This document shows positions 1 through 8,639 of a DNA stretch of 64,000 nt, one piece after another; within the stretch, counting starts at the first letter, position 1; each line of letters starts with the position of its first letter. The notes beneath the pieces are model-generated. The model had not been told where the DNA came from. It made no database searches and saw nothing but the letters and a program-made list of their open reading frames with translations. The stretch comes from Elgaria multicarinata webbii (lineage: Eukaryota > Chordata > Lepidosauria > Squamata > Anguidae): contig NC_086192.1 of NCBI RefSeq assembly GCF_023053635.1, forward strand, positions 10,589,001-10,653,000. Reading direction: 5' to 3'. Position numbers and translations under genes: made by a program.

Positions 1-515
1 TCCCATGGATGTTTAGACAGAAAAAATCCTACAATCCTATGCATGTTTGAATGGGGAAAGTCCTACAATCCTATGCATGTTTAGACAAAAAAAGTCCTAC
101 AATCCTATGCATGTTTAGACAAAAAAAGTCCTACAATCCTATGCATGTTTAGACAGGAAAAAGTCCTACAATCCTATGCATGTTTGGATGGAAAAAGTCC
201 TACAATCCTACGCATGTTTACTCAGAGAAAGTCCTACAATCCTATGCCCGTTTAGACAGAAAAAGGTCCTACAATCCTATGCATGTTTAGACAAAAAAAG
301 TCCTACAATCCTATGCATGTTTAGACAGGAAAAAGTCCCACAATCCTATGCATGTTTGGATGGAAAAAGTCCTACAATCCTACGCATGTTTACTCAGAAA
401 AAGGTCCTACAATCCTATGCACGTTTAGACGGAAAAAAGTCCTACATTCCCCATGCTGGCTGGTTCATGCTGGGAGTTCTGGGACTCCCCACCCTCCGTC
501 TAATCATCCACAGGA
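1..515. repeat. 34-35 bp minisatellite derived from the left arm of a foldback element
   Basis: About 13 head-to-tail copies of a 34-35 bp unit beginning TCCTACAATCCTATGCATG and ending in a variable GACAGAAAAAG block. The last copy runs into a centre segment and then a right arm ending in AGGATTGCACCC near 526. The same left arm, centre and right arm occur as single foldback elements at 47137-47262, 2156-2283 and 24222-24300, so this array looks like an amplified left arm. The array begins before the window. Confidence 0.85.
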
Positions 516-692
516 TTGCACCCTACTGTACTTTTAAAACCACCCAATCTCTGAAGTTCTCTGAAAGGTGTATGTTAAAACAACCCCATAAAATGCAAAA
601 ATTCAAACAAAAATAAAACCAGCAGAGAATCAAAAACACGATAAAACCAGCAGCAAAGAATAATCAATTCTAGCATCAAAACAAGCTGCAAA

Positions 693-1290
693 ATAAAGTA
701 TTTCTTTATTTAGAATATTTATATACCGCACCCCACTGAAAAATTTTGGGGTGGTGTACAAGATAAAATGAAAATAAAAACGGAGTAAAACAGTTAAAAC
801 AAATTTAAAAAGAAGCAAATACAGAGATTCAAGGCTGCATATTAAGGAAAGGCTTCCTGGAATAAAGATGTTTTCAGGAGGCGCTGAAAGGAGTACAAGG
901 TTGGAGCCTGCCTGACCTCCAGAGGCAGGGAATTCCACAGGAGGGGGGCCACCACGCTGAAGGCTCTTCCCCTGGTGGATTCCAATCGGAGGATGGATCT
1001 ATGTGGAACCACCAGGAGCAGGCCCTCGGATGACCTCAGTGACCGGGCAGGTTGGTAGGGGAGAAGGCGCTCTCTCAGGTATCCTGGTCCCAAGTTGTTT
1101 AGGGCTTTCTACACAAGTGCAAGAACCTTCAACCTGGCCCGGTAGCGAATAGGCAGCCAGTGCAGTTTCCTCAGCAGAGGAGTTACATGCTGGAAAGAGG
1201 CAGTTCCAGATAACAGCCGAGCTGCAGCATTCTGCACTAGCTCCAGTTTCCGGAGCAGCTTCAAGGGCAGCCCCACAAGAGGCAATCCTA
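693..1290 (-). mobile_element. L2-clade LINE 3' fragment
   Basis: The minus strand encodes pieces of the conserved LINE reverse-transcriptase C-terminus: NAAARLLSGT, LHWLPIRYRARLKVLALV and GPGYLRERLLPYQPARSL, followed by WNSLPLEVRQAP. A related plus-strand copy lies at 14262-14760. The reading frame is interrupted, so this is a dead copy. The clade call rests on recalled L2/Maui sequences. Confidence 0.75.
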
Positions 1291-1396
1291 TGCATGTGTA
1301 GATGGAAAAAAGTCCAACAACTGCCATGCTCTTTAGGGTATACTGGGCGTTGTATGATTTATTTCTGTCTAAAGAGGCATAGGATTGTGCCCTAAA
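1288..1396. mobile_element. Foldback (MITE-like) element, CAATCCTATGCATG family
   Basis: The left end reads GGCAATCCTATGCATG and the right end GCATAGGATTGTGCCC, an inverted pair around a short centre. It abuts the L2 fragment. This is a single-copy version of the element whose arm is amplified at 1-515. Confidence 0.6.
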
Positions 1397-1599
1397 AGCA
1401 TTCAACAAAGGAAACTGCCTTATACCCGCTGGATTCACACAACAGAGTACGGGTTGAGCGTGGGTTGTCATGTCGTGTAAACTCAGCTGGGCTAACAAAC
1501 CAGTTCCTTGACCGAGAACATCCCACGATTCAACCACTACCCATGGTTCAGCGACAAACCACATTCAACCTATACTGTAGGCTTGTCGTGTTGTGTGAA

Positions 1600-1770
1600 C
1601 CAGGTGAGGCAGACTGTGGCTCCATGTCGCCCAGCACGAACAACACTGCGTTCTTCAGGGTTTCCAGGTGGGAGTTTTTCCAGCCCTACCTGGAGATGCT
1701 GGGGATTGAACCGGAGACCTTCCGCATGCAAAGTAGGTGCTCTCTACCACTGAGCTTACAGCCTCTCCCT
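1600..1770 (-). mobile_element. tRNA-derived SINE
   Basis: Read on the minus strand, the head has a tRNA-like promoter: GTAAGCTCAGTGGTAGAG (box A region) and GGTTCAATCCCCAGC (box B region), followed by CATCTCCAGGTAGGGCTGG. Same family as 32583-32742 and the interrupted copy at 45988-46290. Family name not assigned. Confidence 0.75.
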
Positions 1771-1784
1771 TAAAATACTTTTTT

Positions 1785-2000
1785 AAATGCTTGGGAGAAT
1801 AAGACGGTCTCCTCTTGGTGCTGGAAAGACCATAACGTAGGTGAAAAGCCAGCTGCTCTGGGGAGAACGTTCCATGAAGGGGTACCACCACTGAAAAGGC
1901 CCTCTGCCTTTCGTAGTCACCTGCCTCACCTCATTTGGCGGAGGCATCAGTGGGAGGGACTCAGATGATGTTCCTAACACCTGGATAGGTAAAGTATTTA
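1785..2000 (-). mobile_element. L2-clade LINE fragment
   Basis: The minus-strand equivalent of the 'front end of the LINE 3' coding region' seen in other L2 copies: GGTCTTTCCAGCACCAAGAG on the minus strand and the motif GAACGTTCCATGAAGG on the plus strand. Short and decayed. Confidence 0.5.
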
Positions 2001-2155
2001 TACACAAACACGCCAAAGGGGAAGCGAACAGCTGTTACCTCTCAATAGCGACCTTTTTCAGGTGTTTTCGGAAATTTAAGCCACTTCTGCCAGGAGTGCT
2101 GGAGGGAAGGAAAAGAAGAATGAGGACAAATACGAAAATTGAAGCTGGAATGGCT

Positions 2156-2283
2156 GGGGGTGCAATCCTATGCACGTTGAGGCAGGTAAAAGTCCTACAA
2201 TTCCCAGCGTGCCCCAGCCAGCCGTGGGGAGTGCTGGGAGATGGAAGACGTGTTTTCTGCCTAGATGTGCACAGGATTGTGCC
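2156..2283. mobile_element. Foldback element, CAATCCTATGCATG family
   Basis: Left end GGGTGCAATCCTATGCACG and right end GTGCACAGGATTGTGCC are inverted copies. The centre carries CAGCGTGCCCCAGCCAG and its imperfect complement. About 128 bp. Confidence 0.7.
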
Positions 2284-2335
2284 GCAAGTGGCCTCAAGTC
2301 AGATCTGAAAGCAAATTGCACGATACCAGGATGAT

Positions 2336-2766
2336 CAGGGGTCTAGAAACAAAGCCCTATGAAGAGAGACTGAAAGAACTGGGCATGTTTAGCCTGGAGA
2401 AGAGAAGATTGAGGGGAGACATGAGAGCACTCTTCAAATACTTGAAAGGTTGTCCCACAGAGGAGGGCCAGGATCTCTTCTCGATCCTCCCAGAGTGCAG
2501 GACACGGAATAACGGGCTCAAGTTAAAGGAAGCCAGATTCCGGCTGGACATCAGGAAAAACTTCCTGACTGTTAGAGCAGTGCGACGGTGGAATCAGTTA
2601 CCTAGGGAGGTTGTGGGCTCTCCCACACTAGAGGCATTCAAGAGGCAGCTGGACAACCATCTGTCAGGGATGCTTTAGGGTGGATTCCTGCATTGAGCAG
2701 GGGGTTGGACTAGATGGCCTTGTAGGCCCCTTCCAACTCTGCTATTCTATGATTCTATGATTTTAT
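2336..2766 (+). mobile_element. CR1 LINE 3' end
   Basis: Encodes the CR1 ORF2 C-terminus ([20 protein letters not shown], then RFRLDIRKNF, RRWNQLPREVVGSPTLEAFK), ends in GGTTGGACTAGATGGCC and the CR1 tail ATTCTATGATTCTATGA. Truncated at the 5' end, as is usual for CR1. It lies within PRR11 intron 6, antisense to the gene, and its tail ends about 20 bp from the donor of exon 6. Confidence 0.92.
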
Positions 2767-2788
2767 GATATCGCAGGGAACTCCTCAC

Positions 2789-2901
2789 ATTAAGTGATTA
2801 ATAATATGAGCAGGCGGCCGTGGCACTTTGGACTTCAGGTTGACGCTCTGCAAATCCGAGAGAGTAATCAACGCCTTGTGCTTCTCGAACGGCGATCCCT
2901 T
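2789..2901 (-). CDS. PRR11: PRR11 coding exon 6
   Basis: 113 nt, phase 0 in, phase 2 out. Acceptor after a CTTTCAACTTCAG tract; donor GTGAGG. Encodes KGSPFEKHKALITLSDLQ followed by SVNLKSKVPRPPAHIINHL. The SDLQ-V-LK-SKV block aligns with human VSDLQHVTLKPNSKV. Confidence 0.9.
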
Positions 2902-5900
2902 CTGAAGTTGAAAGAGAGAAAGGAAGATGTTGAAGCAACACGTATTTCGAGGAAACCGCCTCACCAAGACGTGAGGCTGATTTCAACACCCCAGCTTTCC
3001 TCAACCTGGTCCTCTCCGAATGCTTTGAACTACAAACCCCATCAGCCCCAGCCAATATACAGGGGAAACATTTTTATTTGGAACATTTAGGATGGCTTAG
3101 CATTGCATCCACTCCAGCTCCACGACCCGACTAGCGTTCACCTATTCATCAATTTCCAAAATCTGAGAACTTGCCTCAGAAAATGGCGGAGCCGAGAAAT
3201 TTTCCGCCCTGCCCAGCACTTACTGTTACAGTAATGCATTTAGGACTACGGTTCTGCCCCAAGAGACAGTGGTTCAGTTCAGACAACACGTTTCTCTATG
3301 CAGTGGGAAAACTCCACTCAACGGTTGAGTTCATAGGGGGTAGTCCCAACACAACATGACCTAACTCCACCATTGTGTGACTGTGGGCTACTGTGGAGTT
3401 GAGTAAAATCTACCGTGACATTTGATTGACAGTTCCTCCGCCTTCTCTCCTCCCCTGGTCCTCCCGATGGTATCCCATCAGCCATTGTTGCAATTTTTTT
3501 TTTTTAAAAAAAAATACAATCCTGGCGGCTCTCCTAGAGTGGCACTCACTCCTTTCACCACTCTTGCCAGAGAACTCTGTAGCAAGTGGGAAAAGTCCAC
3601 TCAATGCAACGGGAAACTCTATGGAGCCTGCCATACCACACACCAGCTGTGGAGGAATTCTCCTCTGCACAGCGTGAAAATTTGGCATGGAGTGTTTTCC
3701 AAAAAGACTCCACTGTTGCATGGAATTTTCCCTCCACATTTTTCAACGGTGGTGTAAAAACTCCACCGTGGAGTTCTAACACCACCGTTGAGAAACATGT
3801 TGTCTGAACTGAGCTAGTGTGTGTGTGTGTGTGCGGGCGCATATACTTAATTTATTTATTTATATTAATTATATTTCTATACTGCCCAATAGTTGAAGTT
3901 CTTTGAGTGACTCACAACCATTAAAGCTATAAATTACAAAACAATAATACAGATGGTAAGAAGTTTAAACGCTTAAAAGTACAATATAAAAATCAGATCA
4001 CCAAACAGAAGCTAGCGGCAAATATAATACCAGATTAAAAACAAAACTGAAAAACTAAAATGCCTTGGAGAATAATAATAAAAAAGGTCTCCCTTCACCT
4101 GGCACCAAAATGAGCACGACGTTGGTGGCGGGCGAACCTCTCTGGGAAGCGCATTCCATAACATTTAAATGTTTTAATATTGGAATATATTTTAAACTTT
4201 TGTATATTTCTATTTGTGGGTTTTAAAATGTGTGTGTTTTAAATTTTGTAAGGCCGCCTTGAGGCCCAGTATTGGGCAAAAGGCAGGATACAAATAAATA
4301 CAATAATAATTGTTGTAAATTTAATAAATAATAACTGGGGTGCCTCAGCAGAAAAGGCCCTTGCTGCAGGCACATGTATTTGTCAGTGCAATGGCTGAAA
4401 GGATGGGCATTCTGGGCTGCAATATCTCTTGGCTCAGAGTATTTCCTATTAAGTGTGAACTGCCCTAAACATGCCTCTTCAGAATTACCTTATCTACCCC
4501 CATGCCACTTTGCGTCTTCTTGAGTTTGACATTTAGTAGATCCTGGAGTGTTATTTGCACGGGCGCGTCTGTTTTTAGCGAGTCTGCCTGAATCCAAGGA
4601 AGAAAGCAGAAAGAAAGGAAATTCAGACCGTATGGTTCAACACAAAAGAGCCATCTTCCTCCAGCATGCCTCGCTCTACCCCAGAATCTTACGGGAACGA
4701 CAACACTGCTAGAATTCCGCGGAAGTGGGAGAGAAACCTCCCTTCCCGCGCTGACCGAGGACAATAAAACAGGCGCACGAGACAAGATGGCGAAATCACA
4801 ACACTGGAGGGGACTAGAAGAAAAGAAAGCAGTTGCGATCTAAAAGATGAAGGCACCCTCTCAGCAAATGCTTAGGGGCTAGAAACTTGGACAGACCACA
4901 GGAAAGATACAGAGAAAAAGGAGCAGCTTGTCCCAATTAGAGAAATAAAAGGGGGGACCCGCAGCATGAACGATTCCAATACGTGTTACCTGTGTCTTAG
5001 CGCCGCCAGTCCTTTTGAGGCAAAGAGGTGCCGGTGGGGGTCGCGGTGGAGGGAGGGGTGGGGGCGGAGGAGGGGGCGGTGCGGTAGGAGGCACTGGCGG
5101 CTGTGGAGGCGACGATCCCGGCCCCACGAGGGCAAGTTGCACATGCGAGGGAAGAGCCAATGCCGGGTTCTCGGAGCTTTGAGAAGACGGCTTTTCCGAG
5201 GAAGGAGCTGCAGTCCCTTTCTGTCCAGAGGGAGAAGAGGTTTAGTTTGTGGCATAAAGGTGAACGTAAGAAGGGCTGTGCTGGATCAGACCAAGGGTCC
5301 ATTTAGTCCAGCACGGCTTTCACAGTGGCCAACCAGCTGTCAAGCAGGACACGGGTGCAACAGCACCCTCTCACCCAGCAACTGGTGCATATAATACTGC
5401 AGTATATGACAGTGGAGGTTGCACGTAGCCATCAGGACTAGTAGCCATGGATAGCCTTCTCCTCCAGGAATTTATCCAACCCTCTTTTAAAAGCCATCCA
5501 AAATGGGTGGCCCTCACAACATCCTGGAATTCCATAATTTAACTCTGCGCTATGTGAAGAAGTCCTTCCTTTGATCTGTCTTGAATCTCCCACCAGTCAG
5601 CTTCATGGGATGATCCCGGGTTCTAGTATTATGGGAGAGGGAGAAAAATGTCTCCCTCTCCACATTCTCCGCACCAGGCATGGTTTTGTCCACCTCCATC
5701 CTGCCTCCCCTTAGCCTCCTTTTCTCCAAGCTAAACAGTCCCAACTGTTATAACCTTCCCTCCTAGGGAAGATGCTCCGGCCCCTGGATCATTTGAGTTG
5801 CCCTTTTCTTCACTTTTCCCAGCTCTACGGTATCTTTATTTAGGTGTGGTGACTAGAACTGTACACAGTATTCTAAGTGTGGCGGCACCATAGATTTGTA

Positions 5901-7538
5901 TAAAGGCAGTATGATACTGGCCGTTTTATTCTCAATTCCTTAAACAGAGTTACCCAGGCAACTGCTTCTATTTTTTTTGGGGGGGGGGCACATGTCCCTT
6001 ACCTGTGATATAAAGGAGGCAGAGGCGGAGACGTGACCAACCTGAACTGTGGACTGTAGCCGGGCAAATTCTGTTTCCAGCTTTTCCAGCCGCTCCTTGA
6101 GCACGTTCAGTTCCTGCAGACAAGCGTACGACGGAAAGGCCACATTCTTGATGATTCGAAAAAACTGGCGAGGATAGAAAAGTAGAGAGAGTTCTGGATT
6201 CCCAAAGAACCTTGAAAAAGCGCGACGGAATGTGCAACACTTGGCAAGAGGAGATGGCTGACCCTCGCAAAGGAACATCAGAACCAATTCCTCGCCTCCC
6301 CGCAAATAAAGGCATTCTACATCTCTTGAACATCTGTCCTACATCACATTTAAAAACTGAGGGGAGACTCAAGAGGATTAAAATAACAATAACTTAATAC
6401 AATTATTATTAATTATTAGCATGTCACACAGAGGAGAGACAGGATCTCTTCTTGATCATCCCAAAGTGCAGGACATGGAATAATGGGCACAAGTGACAAG
6501 AAGCCAGATTCCGGCTGGACATCAGGAAAAACTTCCTGACTGTTAGAGCAGTACGACAATGGAACCAGTGACCTACGGAGGTCGTGGTCTCTCCCACACT
6601 AGAGGCCTTCAAGAGGCAGCTGGACAACCATCTGTCAGGGATGCTTTAAGGTGGATTCCTGCATTGAGCAGGGGGTTGGACTCAATGGCCTTCGAGGCCC
6701 CTTCCATCTCTACTATTCTATGAATCATAGAATCAACCACTTTGAGAATTTAGTCACTGTTGAAAAGTATTTTAAATAAAACAAACTTACCAGTGCAACG
6801 CTTTTCTGGCACCACCCATACAGATACAATGCAGCAGTCAACAAAGGTTTCGCCACTCCTGTTACGCTCAGAAAACCTGAGGGCTGGGAGCAAACGGGCC
6901 TACTCTGAATGCAGGGCGAAACCGGAGGCCTGGCAAAGAAACAGGCAAACTGAAATCATAAGAACATAAGAAGAGCCCTGCTGGATCAGACCAATGGGCC
7001 GTGTAGTTTAGCATTCTGTTCACCCAGTGGTCACCCAGATGTTGACCAGGAACCCACAAGTAGGTTACGAGTACAACAGTACCCTCCTACCCATGCTCCC
7101 CAGCAACATGTGTATATACTGCCTCTGATACAGGAGGTAGCTCATAGCTATCAGGACTAGAAGCCATTGACCCCCTTCTCTTCCACAAGGCTATGAAGAT
7201 TAGAGAAGTCAAGGTACGGAAAAAAATGGCAGTGGCTGATTTATTTATTTTAGAAAATACTGTTTTCAAATTTTCCAAAAATCCTTGGGGGTAATAGCCC
7301 TCCCATTTTTCTTTTTTCTCTCCAGGCCTTCACGTCTCTAGAAATCATTTGTCCAGCTGTTGATCCATCTGATTGAGGTTGCTGAGAAAAAAAACACTGA
7401 GCACAAAAATTAAAATAAGGTCTGGCCCACTTACTTCAGTATGGGTGCACTTGAATGCCGAGGTTGACGGATAGTTCTCTTCCTCAAAAATTTTGCTCTG
7501 GCTCTCCGTTTTGGGCACCGTTGTTTACTTTGGGACAT
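2789..7538 (-). CDS. PRR11: PRR11, proline-rich protein 11 (3' part outside the window)
   Basis: Six coding exons join in one frame: 7538-7435, 6929-6791, 6164-6003, 5220-4990, 4587-4489 and 2901-2789 (848 nt, 282 codons plus 2 nt). All junctions are GT-AG and every phase matches. Landmarks shared with human PRR11, as I recall it: a basic N-terminus (KQRxxxRRARAKFLRKR), YLYGWCQKS against IYSWCQNC, IKNVAFPSYA against LKDTIFPSRI, the proline-rich tract, VQITLQDLLNVKLKKTQS against MQITVKDLLTVKLKKTQS, and ALITLSDLQSVNLKSKV. The human protein is 360 residues, so about the last 75 (after the KSKV motif) should lie beyond position 1. The literature describes PRR11 as promoting S to G2/M progression and sharing a bidirectional promoter with SKA2. 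The head-to-head arrangement is preserved here. The protein diverges fast outside these motifs. No non-coding first exon was pinned down; a 5' UTR acceptor is plausible near 7552. Confidence 0.92.
2990..3056 (+). mobile_element. Half of a CTTCCTCAACCTGG foldback element
   Basis: CTTTCCTCAACCTGGTCCTC, then GAACTACAAACCCCATCAG and CCCCAGCC, the left arm of the family seen complete at 12477-12611. The right arm is missing. Confidence 0.55.
3271..3812. mobile_element. Non-autonomous DNA transposon with terminal inverted repeats
   Basis: The left end reads CAGTTCAGACAACACGTTTC and the right end GAAACATGTTGTCTGAACTG, an inverted pair about 540 bp apart. Internal CTCCACTCAACGGTTGAG and CACCGTTGAGA-type motifs recur. 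No transposase frame. No clear target duplication was read. It sits in PRR11 intron 5. Confidence 0.7.
3846..4165 (-). mobile_element. L2-clade LINE 3' end
   Basis: Starts with a TTTATTTATTTATATTAATT tail (A-rich on the minus strand) and CTATACTGCCCAATAG. It continues to GGTCTCCCTTCACCTGGC and GGAAGCGCATTCCATAA, the order seen at the end of squamate L2 copies. Confidence 0.6.
4170..4330 (+). mobile_element. L2-clade LINE tail
   Basis: GGCCGCCTTGAGGCCCAG, TATTGGGCAAAAGGCAGG and an ACAAATAAATACAATAATAA tail. The complement of the same tail occurs at 52620-52682. It abuts an oppositely oriented L2 end, making a tail-to-body junction. Confidence 0.6.
4489..4587 (-). CDS. PRR11: PRR11 coding exon 5
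   Basis: 99 nt, phase 0 to 0. Acceptor CTTCCTTGGATTCAG; donor GTAATT. Encodes ADSLKTDAPVQITLQDLLNV, then KLKKTQSGMGVDK. This is the best-conserved PRR11 segment in the window. Confidence 0.95.
4990..5220 (-). CDS. PRR11: PRR11 coding exon 4, proline-rich exon
   Basis: 231 nt, phase 0 to 0. Acceptor CTTCTCCCTCTGGACAG; donor GTAACA. It begins KGTAAPSSEKPSSQSSENPA and carries an uninterrupted proline run (PPPPPPPPLPPPRPPPAP) before LCLKRTGGAKTQ. Human PRR11 has the same arrangement, polyproline then a Leu-Arg/Lys segment. The exon is GC-rich. Confidence 0.92.
5267..5938 (-). mobile_element. CR1/L3-like LINE fragment (TTATGTTC-tail family)
   Basis: The minus strand encodes [11 protein letters not shown] and TRDHPMKLTGGRFKTDQRKD, close to the CR1 ORF2 C-terminus, and ends CCAGCACAGCCCTTCTTACG. 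Upstream in the element, on the plus strand, GTACACAGTATTCTAAGTGT is a typical LINE segment. It fills most of PRR11 intron 3 and ends about 45 bp from the exon 4 acceptor. Confidence 0.8.
6003..6164 (-). CDS. PRR11: PRR11 coding exon 3
   Basis: 162 nt, phase 0 to 0. Acceptor TTTCTATCCTCGCCAG; donor GTAAGG. Encodes FFRIIKNVAFPSYACLQELN, then VLKERLEKLETEFARLQS. The leucine-heptad look of LKERLEKLETEFARL suggests a short coiled coil, matching the human LYSVKQQFCILESKLCKLQ region. Confidence 0.93.
6421..6732 (+). mobile_element. CR1 LINE 3' end
   Basis: Picks up at CAGAGGAGAGACAGGATCTC and runs through the LDIRKNFLTVRAV coding stretch to GGTTGGACTCAATGGCC and CTATTCTATGAATCATAG. Antisense to PRR11, in intron 2. 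Confidence 0.88.
6791..6929 (-). CDS. PRR11: PRR11 coding exon 2
   Basis: 139 nt, entering with 1 nt to complete a codon and leaving in phase 0. Acceptor TTTGCCTGTTTCTTTGCCAG; donor GTAAGT. Encodes PPVSPCIQSRPVCSQPSGFL, then SVTGVAKPLLTAALYLYGWC and QKSVAL. The GWCQ block aligns with human YSWCQN. Most other positions differ, so the exon was recognised by phase plus this block. Confidence 0.85.
6957..7197 (-). mobile_element. CR1/L3-like LINE 3' end (TTATGTTC-tail family)
   Basis: The plus strand opens AAGAACATAAGAAGAGCCC, then TGCTGGATCAGACCAATGGG, the complement of the element's 3' end. It extends to CATTGACCCCCTTCTC. Same family and orientation as 5267-5938. Its terminus lies 27 bp from the PRR11 exon 2 acceptor. 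Confidence 0.82.
7435..7538 (-). CDS. PRR11: PRR11 coding exon 1 with start codon
   Basis: 104 nt, phase 2 out; donor GTAAGT. The start context is GAAAATGTCC. Encodes MSQSKQRCPKRRARAKFLRK, then RTIRQPRHSSAPIL. The human protein starts MPKFKQRRRKLKAKAERLFK: the same pattern of KQR, basic run, then AKxxL. The start was chosen because it is the only Met in frame and matches the family N-terminus. Confidence 0.88.
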
Positions 7539-8221
7539 TTTCTCCAGGATCTGGCTAAATTACACCCCTGTTAACATCCTTAACTTAAAGTCTTGCTTGG
7601 AGAGGCCCACAGATACCAGGAACTCCTGCCACTCACACAAAAAATTGCTTGTTTTAAGCCAAACATAGATTTTCGAATGTACAAAGAGACAAACCCCCAC
7701 CTTTCAATAGCATGATGACCTAGAAGACTACGTGTTTAGCCATTCTGAAACAGGCTACTGGAATACACACACACACACACGTTAGTATTTTAATCCTTGC
7801 AGCCTCCTAGCCCAATGTACAATGTCTAGATGTTTAATTTAAGAACGCCATAAAATGAGAGATTAAACAGTTTCAAAAATGGGAGAAGCAAGTTACAATA
7901 CAATGCACTCTCATTTAGAGTAAACTTCCCTGAATTCAGTAGGGCTTCCCATGAACATTGACTCAGAAATATTGGATTGCACAGTTGAGATTGACTCAGA
8001 ACCAGAAGTGGGTGGGGAGGCAGCATTATTGGGCACTTGTTGAGGACCCACTGAAGCTCCTTCAAGGCTCTGTGGATTCTCCTCATCACTGCTTCTGTTC
8101 CATGCTCATTGGTCCTTCCCAAACACATGAGGAGTGAAAGGACTGAGAAGAAGCAGGGCTCTGACGATCTTAGTAAGTTCAACTGAAATAAATGGGGCTG
8201 AACTCACTTCTTATTAAATCG
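7539..8221. other. PRR11 5' flank or 5' UTR intron, little recognised
   Basis: Probably holds the acceptor of the PRR11 start exon and the intron before it. A (CA)n tract lies at 7764-7780. A decayed GCACTCTCATTTAGAGTAAA-type foldback fragment lies at about 7900-7985. I see no coding sequence. Confidence 0.4.
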
Positions 8222-8520
8222 GTGCACTGCCAATGAAGCAGCCTTCCAACAACCTGGGACGTTCCAGAGGCGCTGTACTAGAAACCTCAACATCGCCAGC
8301 CAAAGGTGCTGTACTACAAACCCCATCATCCCCCAGCCAGAGGGGGTCATACTGCAAACCTATCCCCAGCCAGTGGGGGTCATACTGCAAATCTATCATC
8401 CCCAGCAAGAGGGGGTCATACTGCAAACCCATCATCCCCCAGCCAGAAGGGGTCACACTACAAACCCCATCATCCCCCAGCCAGAGGAGGGTCACACTAC
8501 AAACCCCATCATCCCCCAGT
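8222..8520. repeat. 37-40 bp minisatellite derived from the CTTCCTCAACCTGG foldback family
   Basis: About seven copies of a unit containing ACAAACCCCATCATCCCCCA, GCCAGAGGGGGTCATACTGC. The first copy follows a degraded CCTTCCAACAACCTGGGAC left end, like the start of the foldback at 12477. The open frames across it on both strands are repeat artefacts. It sits about 130 bp upstream of the CCAAT cluster. Confidence 0.75.
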
Positions 8521-8639
8521 CCTACTTAGAGACACCCTCGCCCTATTCCAAACCCTCCGTGTTCTTACCTCTCGTCCGGCTCCCTTTATTAGCATCTCCT
8601 TATTACCACGCCTAACATTTCAAACTGATAGCTACATCC

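Noticed and set aside
1-515. CRISPR-like array of about 34-bp repeats
   Set aside because: The copies are directly adjacent with no unique spacers, and the unit is the arm of a foldback transposon in a vertebrate genome.
2265-2678. 137-codon open frame as a host gene
   Set aside because: It is the C-terminal end of CR1 ORF2 with the CR1 tail directly after it.
7270-7395. Possible PRR11 exon (minus strand) encoding WINSWTNDF, resembling human SWLTSSWNFNF
   Set aside because: No acceptor there gives a frame compatible with exon 1 without meeting a stop; direct splicing of 7435 to 6929 keeps the frame and matches the family.
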